A stretch of 64,000 nt of DNA, from NCBI RefSeq assembly GCF_900115775.1, contig NZ_FOXS01000005.1, positions 434,001 through 498,000 of the forward strand, given 5' to 3'. The stretch comes from Hymenobacter arizonensis. GTDB lineage: Bacteria > Bacteroidota > Bacteroidia > Cytophagales > Hymenobacteraceae. This document shows, piece by piece, positions 15,364-23,537 of this stretch. A program made the translations under genes and the position numbers. The notes under the pieces were generated by a model. That model did not search any database, was not told where the DNA came from, and was given only the letters and a program-made list of their open reading frames with translations. Position 1 is the stretch's first letter. Every line of letters starts with the position of its first letter.

Positions 15364-16077
15364 TTACGAATTTTCGGGGGTGCCCCGCCGCAGGGCTTTC
15401 TGCAGGGCCCGATTGAAAACCACGAACAGGCCGAAAAGCGAGGCGGCCACCAGCACCAGCAGCACGGCCTTGCTCAAGGTGCCCTGGTCGGGGTCGCGCA
15501 GCAGGGCCAGCACGTCGGAGGCCTGCGTGCCCAGCCAGTAGAAAAACAGGCTACGAGGCAGCATGCCCAGCACCGAGGCCACCAGAAACCGGCGGCGCGG
15601 CACGCCCACGATGGCCAGCACAAACGTCATGAGGGCAAACGGCAGCACCGGCGACAACCGTGTGAGGATGATGAGCTGCCAGCTCTGATTCTGCAGCTCG
15701 CCGAGCACGGCCTCGGCCTTGGGGAATAGGTGCAGGAAATTGCGCAGCTTGCCATGGTCGAGGCGCTGGGCCAGCTCGTAGCCAATAACCGAAGCCAGCG
15801 CGTAGGCCAGCACCATGCCCGGCAGCCCCAGCCAGCCGAAGTAATACCCCGTCACGATGGCCACAAACGTGGTGGGTGTGAAGGCAAACGCCATGGTGAA
15901 GGCAATAACCACAAAGTAAAGCAGCTGCTGCACCAGGCTCAGGTTCTGCAGCAGTTCCTGCTTCTGGTAGAGCAGCACCAGTAGCGACGACGAGCCCAGC
16001 AGCGGCACGGCCACCAGCAGAAACATGGTGAGCAGGGTGGAGAAGTTTTTTTGGAAAAGCTCGCGCAGAAATTTCAT
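15364..16077 (-). CDS. TVP38/TMEM64 (VTT domain) membrane protein
   Basis: 237-aa polytopic inner-membrane protein of the VTT (formerly SNARE-associated/DedA-like) family. About six hydrophobic segments are visible. The re-entrant loop signatures are FTPTTFVAIVTGYYFGWLG and LTRLSPVLPFALMTFVLAIV (the R-[SL]-P..P motif), followed by GVPRRRFLVASVLGMLPRS. Relatives are thought to scramble or move lipids. The start MKFLRELFQ at 16077 was chosen because upstream in-frame codons give a hydrophilic, unrelated extension. It stands alone between tRNA-Arg and the DUF2167 gene, on the same strand as both. Confidence 0.87.
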   Translation of the reverse strand: MKFLRELFQKNFSTLLTMFLLVAVPLLGSSSLLVLLYQKQELLQNLSLVQQLLYFVVIAFTMAFAFTPTTFVAIVTGYYFGWLGLPGMVLAYALASVIGYELAQRLDHGKLRNFLHLFPKAEAVLGELQNQSWQLIILTRLSPVLPFALMTFVLAIVGVPRRRFLVASVLGMLPRSLFFYWLGTQASDVLALLRDPDQGTLSKAVLLVLVAASLFGLFVVFNRALQKALRRGTPENS

Positions 16078-16191
16078 AGGCAGGCAAAGGTAGGAGCGGG
16101 GCAACCCGCACCGGGCCACGCGGCCCGGGTGCGAATTGCCCCGCCAATTGGGTGCCTTTACGCTCTGCTTGCGCTTATGGCCAGCTCGGGC

Positions 16192-17097
16192 TTACGATTC
16201 TTTGGTGCCAAACCCGAAAAAGCGCTTCACCCCGGCCCAGGCGCCGGCCAGCGCCAGCAGGCCAAGCTTCCAGAATTTGAGAATGATGGCAAACAGGCCC
16301 ACTTTGGCCAGCACCTTGCCGGCCACCAGCCCGCCGATGGAGTAAGCCGCTACTTCGTCGATGTCGGCGTTGAAGTCGACGTACTGCTGCCCGCGGGCGA
16401 AGCTCACGCCGGCAAGCAGGCCCGGAATGCTGGCCTTGATTTCGGGCAGCTGCTCGCGTTCGCCAATGGCGTTCAGCACCAGCACGCCCTTGCGGCCGAG
16501 CAGGCGCACGTTGTAGTTGAGGGTGGTGTCGGGGTTGCTGCCGAAGCGGATGGACTTGGCCCAGTGCAGGGCGTGGGTGTTTTTGTCGTAGTAGGGGTTG
16601 GCGGCCCAGCCCAGCAGGTAAAACGGCTCGTAGCCCGCGGCCTGGCGCTCCTTGTTGTTCTCCTCGGTGTCGCCCTGCATTTCCTCCAGCAGCTCTTTGT
16701 AGTCGATGTCGTCGGCGTCGTCGTCCTTCACGTAGCCCATGGCGTCGTAGCTGATGGAGTACGCCCAGGCTTTCTCATCGAGCGGGCCGCGGTTGGCGGG
16801 AAACAGCATGCCCAGCGTTTCGCTCTTGGGGTTGCCCCACAGCTGCGTGAGCACCCGGCGGCTCTGGGCCGAGTCGAGGTAGCGAAAGCCGTTGGGCACG
16901 GTGAGCTCGCCTATGCCCCCGGGTAGCACAATGTGGCCCTGCTGGTAGTGCAGCGTGGCCTGAACCGAGTCGGTGTAGGCTTTGTAGGCGGCCATGCGCA
17001 TCACGACGCTATCGGCGGCGGTAGGCACGGGTTTGGGCCCGGCAAAGGCGCCCTCAGACGCAAGCAGAAGGGAAACGAGCAGTAGATGTTTTTTCAT
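16192..17097 (-). CDS. DUF2167 family membrane-anchored protein
   Basis: 301-aa protein with a signal peptide (MKKHLLLVSLLLASEGAFAG). The long conserved DUF2167 body includes GELTVPNGFRYLDSAQSRRV, LWGNPKSETLGMLFPAN, YVKDDDADDIDYKELLEEMQ, LGWAANPYYDKNTHALHWAK and LNYNVRLLGRKGVLVLNA. The C-terminus has a short hydrophobic helix (LGLLALAGAWAGV) followed by KRFFGFG, fitting a membrane anchor. Function is unknown across the family. The ATG at 17097 gives the signal peptide; the open frame upstream does not. Divergent from the cystathionine gamma-synthase gene across a 177-bp gap. Confidence 0.88.
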   Translation of the reverse strand: MKKHLLLVSLLLASEGAFAGPKPVPTAADSVVMRMAAYKAYTDSVQATLHYQQGHIVLPGGIGELTVPNGFRYLDSAQSRRVLTQLWGNPKSETLGMLFPANRGPLDEKAWAYSISYDAMGYVKDDDADDIDYKELLEEMQGDTEENNKERQAAGYEPFYLLGWAANPYYDKNTHALHWAKSIRFGSNPDTTLNYNVRLLGRKGVLVLNAIGEREQLPEIKASIPGLLAGVSFARGQQYVDFNADIDEVAAYSIGGLVAGKVLAKVGLFAIILKFWKLGLLALAGAWAGVKRFFGFGTKES

Positions 17098-17169
17098 GTA
17101 GAACCAGAGATGGGTAAAAAAATGTAGAGAGTGAAGTAGCCAAAAGGCGAATATAACCTTATGCCCACA

Positions 17170-17203
17170 TTTGAGCTTTGCCTTGGCCGGCGTCCGTAAC
17201 TTG
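17170..17203 (+). promoter_or_regulatory. candidate promoter of the transsulfuration gene
   Basis: TTTG at 17170-17173 and TAACTTG at 17197-17203 give a -33/-7-like pair with a 23-nt spacer, 72 nt before the ATG. The -7 box lacks one T of TAnnTTTG, so this is only a candidate. Confidence 0.35.
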
Positions 17204-17274
17204 CCGCCCCAAAGCGGCTGGCCCCAGGCCCGCGCCGTGCTCAATTTCTGTCAAATTCCCGCTTTCCTTTTTCT

Positions 17275-18414
17275 ATGAAATTCGCCACCAAAGCCATTCA
17301 CGCCGGCGTGCACCCGGACCCCACCACCGGCGCCATCATGACGCCTATCTACCAGACGTCGACCTACGTGCAGCGCTCGCCCGGCGACCACAAGGGCTTC
17401 GAGTACTCCCGCACCCACAACCCCACCCGCTCGCAGCTGCAGGATGCCCTGGCGGCCCTCGACAACGGCAAGCACGGCCTGGCGTTTGCCACCGGCATGG
17501 CCGCCATCGACTGCGTAGCCAAGCTGCTGCAGCCCGGCGATGAAGTCATTTCCACCAACGACCTCTACGGCGGCAGCTACCGCCTCTTCACCAAAGTATA
17601 CGAGCCGCTGGGCATCAAATTCCACTTCGTGCCCATGCACGACATGGAAGCCGTGCGCGCCGTAGCCGGCCCCAAAACCAAGTTGATTTGGGTGGAAACG
17701 CCCACCAACCCGCTGCTCAACGTCATCGACATCGCTGCCGCGGCAGCCGTGGCCAAGGAGTGCGGCGCCCTGCTGGCCGTGGATAATACTTTCAGCACGC
17801 CCTACCTGCAAACGCCCATGGACCTGGGCGCCGACATCGTGATGTATTCGCTCACGAAGTACATGGCCGGCCACTCCGATACCGTGATGGGCGCCCTCAT
17901 CGTGAACGACGACGAGCTGCACCAGCGCCTGAGCTTCTATCAGAATGCCTGCGGCGGCACACCCGGCCCCCAAGACTGCTTCCTGGTGCTGCGCGGCCTC
18001 AAAACCCTGCACATCCGCATGCAGCGGCACTGCGAGAATGGCCGCGCCGTGGCCAAGTTCCTGCGCCAGCACCCCAAAGTGGAGAAAGTTTACTGGCCCG
18101 GTTTCGAGAACCATCCCAACCACGCCATTGCGGCCAAGCAGATGCGTGACTTCGGGGGCATGATTTCCTTCGTGCTCAAAGGCGACCGTCAGGAAGATGC
18201 CATTGCCGTGCTCGAGAAGTTCAAGTACTTCACCCTGGCCGAAAGCCTGGGCGGCGTAGAAAGCCTCAGTGGCCACCCCGCCAGCATGACGCACGCCAGC
18301 ATCCCGGCCGAGCAGCGCCGCAAATCGGGCCTCAGCGACTCGCTCATCCGCCTGAGCGTGGGAATTGAGGACGCCGAGGACTTGATTGAGGACCTGGCCC
18401 AGGCCATTGGCTAA
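17275..18414 (+). CDS. metB: cystathionine gamma-synthase/lyase-type PLP enzyme
   Basis: 379-aa Cys/Met-metabolism PLP enzyme. Typical motifs run from the start: TKAIHAGVHPDPTTGAIMTP, YQTSTYVQ, YSRTHNPTR (phosphate-binding Tyr/Arg of the neighbouring subunit), FATGMAAI, WVETPTNPL and AVDNTFSTPY. The Schiff-base lysine is in SLTKYMAGHSD (K195), and the end SLGGVESLSGHPASMTHAS, then RLSVGIEDAEDLIEDL, is also typical. The reaction is transsulfuration between cysteine and homoserine esters (synthase) or cystathionine cleavage (lyase). Motifs alone do not separate these, so metB is a working symbol. Length and all active-site residues are normal. One base after its stop begins a small broken gene. 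Confidence 0.85.
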   Translation: MKFATKAIHAGVHPDPTTGAIMTPIYQTSTYVQRSPGDHKGFEYSRTHNPTRSQLQDALAALDNGKHGLAFATGMAAIDCVAKLLQPGDEVISTNDLYGGSYRLFTKVYEPLGIKFHFVPMHDMEAVRAVAGPKTKLIWVETPTNPLLNVIDIAAAAAVAKECGALLAVDNTFSTPYLQTPMDLGADIVMYSLTKYMAGHSDTVMGALIVNDDELHQRLSFYQNACGGTPGPQDCFLVLRGLKTLHIRMQRHCENGRAVAKFLRQHPKVEKVYWPGFENHPNHAIAAKQMRDFGGMISFVLKGDRQEDAIAVLEKFKYFTLAESLGGVESLSGHPASMTHASIPAEQRRKSGLSDSLIRLSVGIEDAEDLIEDLAQAIG

Positions 18415-18415
18415 C

Positions 18416-18832
18416 ATGAAAGCAGCTGCTGTAAAAAGCTGGTAGCTTGCTGCTGTAGCTGTTTCTGGCTTGGCTGCAGGTACCCGTGCGCAAAGTATTG
18501 CCGGCGAGCCGCAGCCATTCCGCCGCGCGAATACCGTTCTGCTCTACACAAATGCTAGCCCTGTAGCTGTGCTCCGTGAGCTGGGTGAAAACCTGCGCCA
18601 GCGTGGCTTTGCGCTCGATTCGGTCGATTACGAGGGTGGGGTGGTAACCACCATGCCCACTATCCCGCCCGGCACCGAGTCTTGGCCGTTGGTTATTCGC
18701 CTGGCAACAATGTCTGGCGGCGTGCGGCTGACGGGTTCGGTGGCCGCACTTGGTGTGGGCAGCAACGTCTTTTATCCTTCGGAATTCTGGGGGTTTGATT
18801 GGTCGCCGGCCAAAAAACGTTTCGCGAGATAG
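18416..18832 (+). pseudogene. small secreted protein gene with in-frame amber codon
   Basis: Starting from the ATG at 18416, one nt after the preceding stop, the frame reads MKAAAVKSW, then TAG (18443-18445), then LAAVAVSGLAAGTRAQS and about 110 further residues to a stop at 18832. Read through, the N-terminus is a good signal peptide (basic n-region, hydrophobic core, Ala-rich cleavage site). The amber codon sits where a Leu (TTG) or Trp (TGG) would be expected. Downstream, NTVLLYTNASPVAVLRELGE and YEGGVVTTMPTIPPGTES look like genuine coding sequence. Translation from the later TTG (18470) would lack a signal peptide. Most likely a recent nonsense mutation or a sequencing error. Function unknown. 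Confidence 0.65.
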
Positions 18833-18978
18833 AAACTACCGCGCGGGCACATCCTGGCGGGCAGGTTCGTTTTAGCAAACAAAAGCTTGTCACAGCTACC
18901 CGGGGAAGCAAGTGATTCTTTAAAAACCAGAGTCTTGCCATTGAGCAAGAATATTGCAGTAGTTGCATACTAAAAAAA

Positions 18979-19020
18979 AGCGCCGGACTGTTAGTGCAGT
19001 GTTCCGGCGCTTTTGCTTTT
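18979..19020 (+). terminator. rho-independent terminator
   Basis: Stem AGCGCCGGA...TCCGGCGCT with a T-rich tail (TTTTGCTTTT), preceded by an A-run. It ends the cystathionine gamma-synthase unit. Confidence 0.8.
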
Positions 19021-19053
19021 AGCAGGCCAGTCACTTCCATTGTAATCTGCCTT

Positions 19054-19764
19054 ATGCGCTACCTGTTGCTGCTATTGCCTTTTGCCCACCCGGTTGCTGC
19101 CCAGGTAGCCCCACCAACTCCACCCCGCACCATATTGGTGCGCGGCACCGCCGAGCAGGAGCTGGACCCCGAAAAGCTGGATTTGCTGCTCACCTACCGG
19201 TTTTCCGATAATGTGAAGGAGAGCGGCCGCACCCAGGAGCAGGAGCAGAACTTGCAGCGCGTGCTGACGCAGGCCGGCATTGCGCCCGAAAAGCTGTTAC
19301 TGGAAGACCTAAGCGCCAGTGGCTACGGCGGCTTCTCCAAAACAGGCAATGCCAACGTGGCCCTGACTAAGGTCTACCGGCTGACGCTAAACAACCCGAA
19401 GCTGCTCAATAGTCTCATCCCGCAGCTGGTGCAAACCGGCGCCGACAACCTGCGCGTGGTGAACTTGGAAAGCAGCCGCCTCGACGCGGCCCAGCTGGAA
19501 GTGGCCGGCCGCGCCGCGGCCAACGCCCGCCAAAAAGCCCAAACCGTGGTAAAGCAGGCCGGTGGGCAGCTTGGCGGCGTGGTAGCCGCTACGGAAGTAT
19601 TGCCCGGCAGCCCCGGAAACAACACTCTAAGTGAATACCAGTTGGGCGCCGACAAGAAAGTGAAATCAATGGGCGGCGGGGATGGCGGAGCCGACATTGC
19701 CACCCCAAACCTGCGCAAAATCAAAGTGAAGGCCGTGTACGACATGGTGTTCGAGGTCAAGTAG
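19054..19764 (+). CDS. SIMPL (DUF541) domain protein
   Basis: 236-aa periplasmic protein. A signal peptide (MRYLLLLLPFAHPVAAQ) precedes the SIMPL/DUF541 domain. The domain begins with the usual RTILVRGTAEQELDPEKLDL and contains YRLTLNNPKLLNSLIPQLVQ, GADNLRVVNLESSRL and AAANARQKAQTVVKQAGGQL, and ends VKAVYDMVFEV. The family is related to BP26/YggE, which form periplasmic oligomers linked to stress tolerance; no enzyme activity is established. The ATG at 19054 was chosen because it begins the signal peptide. The next gene starts 14 nt after the stop, so the two are probably co-transcribed. Confidence 0.88.
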   Translation: MRYLLLLLPFAHPVAAQVAPPTPPRTILVRGTAEQELDPEKLDLLLTYRFSDNVKESGRTQEQEQNLQRVLTQAGIAPEKLLLEDLSASGYGGFSKTGNANVALTKVYRLTLNNPKLLNSLIPQLVQTGADNLRVVNLESSRLDAAQLEVAGRAAANARQKAQTVVKQAGGQLGGVVAATEVLPGSPGNNTLSEYQLGADKKVKSMGGGDGGADIATPNLRKIKVKAVYDMVFEVK

Positions 19765-19778
19765 TTTTTTCTTTCGCC

Positions 19779-20630
19779 ATGCCAGCGCCTGCTCGCCCTG
19801 CCGTTCCCATTGAGGTGCTGCCGCTGTTTCCGGTGCTGGACCAGCGCCTCGCCGAGCTGCTGCGCTCCCTGTCGCCCACTGACTGGCAGCGCCCCACCCT
19901 GGCCCGGCAGTGGACGGTGAAGGACGTGGCCGCCCACCTGCTCGACGGCAACCTGCGCACGCTATCCATGCTGCGCGATGGGCATTTCGGCGAAGCACCC
20001 GACGACCCTGATTCCTACCAGGGAATTCTAACCTTCCTGAACCGTCTTAATGCGGAGTGGGTGCGGGCTGCCCGCCGCCTCAGCCCCGCAGTGCTCATGG
20101 AGCTGCTGGCACAGTCTGGCGCTGAGTACACGGCCTACCTCAACTCGCTCGACCCTTTCGCGCCGGCCACTTTCGCCGTGGCCTGGGCCGGCGAAGCCGA
20201 GTCGCGCAACTGGTTTCACATTGCCCGCGAGTACACCGAGAAGTGGCACCACCAGCAGCAGATTCACGCCGCCGTGGGCGGTCCCGGCCTGCTGACGCCG
20301 GAGCTGTTCGGGCCCTTTGCCGAAACCTGCCTGCGCGGCCTGCCGCACGCCTACCGGCACGTGGCCGCGCCCGTGGGCACAGTGGTGCACGTCTGCATCA
20401 CGACCAATTTGGGCGGAACGTGGCAGCTCCGGAAAGTCCCGGCCGGCTGGGAGCTGCAAGCCCCTGATGCTGTTGCCGTGCCCGCCACGGTGGTCAGCCT
20501 TAGCCCTGACGTGGCTTGGCGGCTGTTTACCAAGGGCATGAGCCCAGCCGAGGCCCGGCCCCACGTGCAGCTCGTTGGCAGTCAGCCGCTGGGCGAGGCA
20601 GCTCTGGGCCTGCTGGCTGTGATGGCCTAA
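19779..20630 (+). CDS. maleylpyruvate isomerase/DinB-like metal-binding protein
   Basis: 283-aa protein of the MDMPI/DinB four-helix superfamily. The N-terminal half contains WQRPTLARQWTVKDVAAHLL, with the first metal-type His in AAHLLDGN, and YTEKWHHQQQIHAAVGG near residues 150-165, which supplies the further Glu/His ligands. The C-terminal half resembles the sterol-carrier-like MDMPI C-domain (VVHVCITTNLGGTWQLRKVP). In Actinobacteria such enzymes use mycothiol. Bacteroidota are not known to make it (some make bacillithiol instead), so the thiol partner here is open. Cytosolic; no signal peptide. Directly downstream of the SIMPL gene. Confidence 0.78.
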   Translation: MPAPARPAVPIEVLPLFPVLDQRLAELLRSLSPTDWQRPTLARQWTVKDVAAHLLDGNLRTLSMLRDGHFGEAPDDPDSYQGILTFLNRLNAEWVRAARRLSPAVLMELLAQSGAEYTAYLNSLDPFAPATFAVAWAGEAESRNWFHIAREYTEKWHHQQQIHAAVGGPGLLTPELFGPFAETCLRGLPHAYRHVAAPVGTVVHVCITTNLGGTWQLRKVPAGWELQAPDAVAVPATVVSLSPDVAWRLFTKGMSPAEARPHVQLVGSQPLGEAALGLLAVMA

Positions 20631-20730
20631 GAGCGCGGCAATGCGCCTCGAAATGAAGTAATCTGATAAGGTTTTCGTCTCCACTCCTTAATAGCTGGGG
20701 CCGGGCGGGCTTGCTGCTCTTATGGAAAAA

Positions 20731-20766
20731 ATACGTATAAACCAATTAAAATCGGAAAATACGTAT
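20731..20766 (+). promoter_or_regulatory. twin ATACGTAT palindromes
   Basis: ATACGTAT occurs at 20731-20738 and 20759-20766, each flanked by A/T (AAATACGTATA and AAATACGTATTT), with centres 28 bp apart in an AT-rich stretch. They lie 80-115 nt before the metallophosphoesterase start. Two identical palindromes separated by nearly three helical turns look like a regulator's operator pair; the regulator is unknown. Confidence 0.4.
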
Positions 20767-20846
20767 TTGTGCCCAACCACATAGGCAGAAGAGTAGTTAA
20801 AGGACTATTCAATTATTGTACTGCGGCTGTCCGCCGCTCCTTAGTT

Positions 20847-21680
20847 ATGTCACCTTTATCTACTTTGCGGCGCTGGTTCCGCGCGGCTCCGCTTGCCATT
20901 CTAGTGTTGAGCTTGTCGGGTTGCGATTTGCTGGAATTCAGTCCCAACGACAGCCGTGTGCCCGAGGAGTTCACCAACCTTACTCAGAAAAACCTGGCTA
21001 AGCTGGAAGCCAATCCCCTGGCCCCCGGCGATACCCTGCGCTTTGTATTCACCGGCGACTCGCAGCAGTTCTACGACGAGGCCGAAGCCCTGGTAAAGAG
21101 CGTGAATCAGCAGCCCGACATTTCCTTTCTGCTAGTAGCCGGCGACATCTCCGATTTTGGTTTGGCCCGCGAAATGCGTTGGGTCGACGAGAAGCTGCGC
21201 CGCCTGAACGTGCCGTACCTGACCGTAGTGGGCAACCACGACCTGATAGGCAATGGCCGCGAAACCTACCAGCGCATCTTCGGCGACCTGAACTACTCGT
21301 TTGTGTACGGCGATACCAAGTTCATTATGGTCGACACCAACGGGCGGGAGTACAACTTCAACGGCCAGGTTCCCAACATGGGCTGGCTGAAGCCGCAGCT
21401 TGCCAACTTCGACGGCGCCCGCCGGCAGGTGGTGGTGGCGCACGTGCCGCCCAACGACGTTGACTTCGACCCGGCCCTGAGCGTGCCCTACGCCCAGGCC
21501 CTGCGCGACACCGAAAACCTGGTGTTGAAGATGAACGGGCACCGACACTCCTCCAGCGTGGGCCAGCCCTACGACGACGGCGTAACCTACGTCAACTCCG
21601 ATGCCTTTTCCGAGCGCACCTATATGGTGGTTACGGTGTGGGGCGACCGCGAATTCCGCATCAAACAGGTTCAGTTCTAA
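20847..21680 (+). CDS. calcineurin-like metallophosphoesterase lipoprotein
   Basis: 277-aa phosphoesterase exported as a lipoprotein: PLAILVLSLSGC is a clear lipobox (Cys near residue 26). The metallophosphoesterase motifs are all there: FTGDSQQF (motif I, Asp present; the usual D-x-H histidine is replaced by Gln), VAGDISDFG (GDxxD-like), VVGNHD (GNHD), VVAHVPPND and NGHRHSSS (GHxH). It should hydrolyse phosphoesters at the cell envelope; the substrate is unknown. The ATG at 20847 gives the lipoprotein signal. Its TAA overlaps the next start by one base (TAATG), so the two products are probably made together. Confidence 0.87.
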   Translation: MSPLSTLRRWFRAAPLAILVLSLSGCDLLEFSPNDSRVPEEFTNLTQKNLAKLEANPLAPGDTLRFVFTGDSQQFYDEAEALVKSVNQQPDISFLLVAGDISDFGLAREMRWVDEKLRRLNVPYLTVVGNHDLIGNGRETYQRIFGDLNYSFVYGDTKFIMVDTNGREYNFNGQVPNMGWLKPQLANFDGARRQVVVAHVPPNDVDFDPALSVPYAQALRDTENLVLKMNGHRHSSSVGQPYDDGVTYVNSDAFSERTYMVVTVWGDREFRIKQVQF

Positions 21681-22306
21681 TGGCCTCCTTGTTGCTCTCT
21701 GCCCTGCTGCTGGCGGCTCCGGCCAGCCCGGCAGCGCCCCCCGCCGATACCATTACTGCAGTGCCGGCCCCTCTGGTAGTGCGCAAATGGTACCGCCCCA
21801 CGCATGCGCTGCTGCAAACCGGCGGTGGCCTGGGCATGGTGACGGGCGGCCTCGGCTATGCCTTCGTCAACAACCGGATTGATGCCGACGTGCTGGTTGG
21901 CTACGTGCCCAAGCGCTTCGCGGGCTCCGCGCTCGGCGTCGCCTCAATCAAGCTGATGTACTCGCCGTTTCGGCTGCGCGTGGCCGAGCAGGTGCAGGTG
22001 CTGCCCTTCACCATTGGGGGCTATTACAGCTACACCCACAACACCATCAACAGCGGAGCCAGTGGGCAGTACCCCGCCGACTACTATTGGTTTTCGACCG
22101 ATAGCCGCTACGGCCCTTTCATCGGCGGGCGCTTCACCTACCTGGCCCCGCCTATAGCGGCCACCGGTACCCCCCGCAAGCTCTCCTTTTACTACGAGCT
22201 GGGCAGCAACGACCTCTACATTGCCAGTTACCTCACCAACCGCGATGGCGGGCTAGGCATAGGCCAGCTTCTTACCCTGGCCTTGGGCGTAAAAGCTGAT
22301 TTCTGA
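21680..22306 (+). CDS. predicted outer-membrane beta-barrel protein
   Basis: 208-aa protein with a signal peptide (MASLLLSALLLAAPASPAAP). It shows alternating, aromatic-rich strands: LGMVTGGLGYAFVNNRIDAD, VLVGYVPKRFAG, VQVLPFTIGGYYSYTH and LSFYYELGSNDLYIASYL. The end LTLALGVKADF has a terminal Phe, as barrel proteins do. I do not recognise a named family; similar proteins are annotated only as hypothetical. Its start overlaps the metallophosphoesterase stop, so the pair may work together in envelope phosphate or lipid handling (inference only). Probably 8 strands by length. Confidence 0.75.
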   Translation: MASLLLSALLLAAPASPAAPPADTITAVPAPLVVRKWYRPTHALLQTGGGLGMVTGGLGYAFVNNRIDADVLVGYVPKRFAGSALGVASIKLMYSPFRLRVAEQVQVLPFTIGGYYSYTHNTINSGASGQYPADYYWFSTDSRYGPFIGGRFTYLAPPIAATGTPRKLSFYYELGSNDLYIASYLTNRDGGLGIGQLLTLALGVKADF

Positions 22307-22357
22307 AGTTGAAGAACCGAGGCGCCGCCCCAATTGTGCCACTATAAGCAACTCTTA

Positions 22358-22390
22358 AACCTCAGCCGCCACCGTTGCTGAGGGTTTTTT
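22358..22390 (+). terminator. rho-independent terminator
   Basis: Stem CCTCAGC (22360-22366) / GCTGAGG (22377-22383) with a 10-nt loop, followed by GTTTTTTGGG. It ends the metallophosphoesterase-barrel unit. Confidence 0.8.
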
Positions 22391-22536
22391 GGGTTCTCAG
22401 GAACGGTTAGTAAATGCCGCCCTGCCTATTTCATAGCGGAAAGGTGTCGCTTTCAGCAAGCAGCGCAACTTTTGCGCTAGGGGGGAGGTCATCGGCGAAC
22501 AGATGACTCTACTGGTCTCGCCTTACCTTTTGCTCC

Positions 22537-23265
22537 ATGAAAAAATGCCTTATGCTCTTGACGTTACTGGCGTTGGCCGCTCCGGTAGCTGCCCAACACG
22601 TTGAAATTGCGGGCCGGGCAGGGGTAGGGCTGTTTAGGTTTGGAGGCCAAAATGCAACGAGCAACTCTTTCGTGCTGTATCAGGACCTGGGTGCCAGCAG
22701 CGAAGGTTACGTAAACAACCCCTACGGTAGCCGCGTGGGTACGGGCTTGGCGCTGGGCGGGCGGGTGCAGCGCGTGGGTTCACACAATGGCCTGCTAGCG
22801 TTTGACCTCGGATACGAACTGCTTCGGAGCCGAAACAATATCAACCAGCTGTTCTACTCGCCGTCGCAGTTCAGCTCCTTCATCGGGGTGTATAGCGCCG
22901 ACGGAAGTGCGGCACTGCAAAGCAAAAACCTGACAGCCTTCCTGGGCTTGGGCCGCCGCCTAAAAGCGAGCCTGGTTGAAGTAGATATTTTGGCTGGGCC
23001 AGAGCTGGCTTACATCTACGAGCTGCGTGATAAAGGCAGCGGCACCTACAACGGCGGCCAACCTTGGGCCATTAACTCGCTCCGCAGCTACGAAAGCCGC
23101 CTCGACCTCCGCCTGCGCGCCGACATCACGGTGTGGTACCACCAGCTAGGGGCCAACGCCAGCTATTCCCATGGCTTGCTGAACTACCAGAGTGGCCTGA
23201 AAGGAACCAACTCCGAAGTGTATGCGCGAATACTGCGTCTGGGCTTGGCCTACCGCCTGAAATAG
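22537..23265 (+). CDS. outer-membrane beta-barrel protein, unknown
   Basis: 242-aa protein with a signal peptide (MKKCLMLLTLLALAAPVAAQ). The body alternates glycine-rich turns and amphipathic strands: IAGRAGVGLFRFGGQ, LALGGRVQRVGSHNGLLAFD, VEVDILAGPELAYIYEL and LDLRLRADITVWYHQLGANA. It ends LRLGLAYRLK. This fits the 'outer membrane beta-barrel' porin-like family of Bacteroidota, with no assignable ligand. A 7-bp inverted repeat AGCGCAA-n3-TTGCGCT (22462-22478) lies about 60 nt before the start and could be an operator. Confidence 0.75.
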   Translation: MKKCLMLLTLLALAAPVAAQHVEIAGRAGVGLFRFGGQNATSNSFVLYQDLGASSEGYVNNPYGSRVGTGLALGGRVQRVGSHNGLLAFDLGYELLRSRNNINQLFYSPSQFSSFIGVYSADGSAALQSKNLTAFLGLGRRLKASLVEVDILAGPELAYIYELRDKGSGTYNGGQPWAINSLRSYESRLDLRLRADITVWYHQLGANASYSHGLLNYQSGLKGTNSEVYARILRLGLAYRLK

Positions 23266-23537
23266 GTACCGGCTTTATGTCAGGTGAAACGGCTGAAGAG
23301 GGTTGCCAGCGGGAGGCTTTGGAGGTGTAATAGTTTTCTTTATACTTATTCAATATTGATTGCTCCGTAACGCCTGGGGGGGCTTTGCAGGATACTGCCG
23401 CTAAGGAATAGTGCAAAAACAGGAAAAGAAGAAATATTGCGAGTGGCGAGCATCATACTGGCTTGTTGCCAGTATATTGTACTGCTTCTCTCTTAGAAGG
23501 TCAACTTTTCAAGTCCTTCCGCTATCTACCTTTTGCT

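Noticed and set aside
17251..18417. Long open frame antisense to the cystathionine gamma-synthase gene (388 codons)
   Set aside because: It mirrors a strongly conserved enzyme on the other strand. Such antisense frames are expected in GC-rich DNA, and the translation is His/Gly/Val-rich with no domain.
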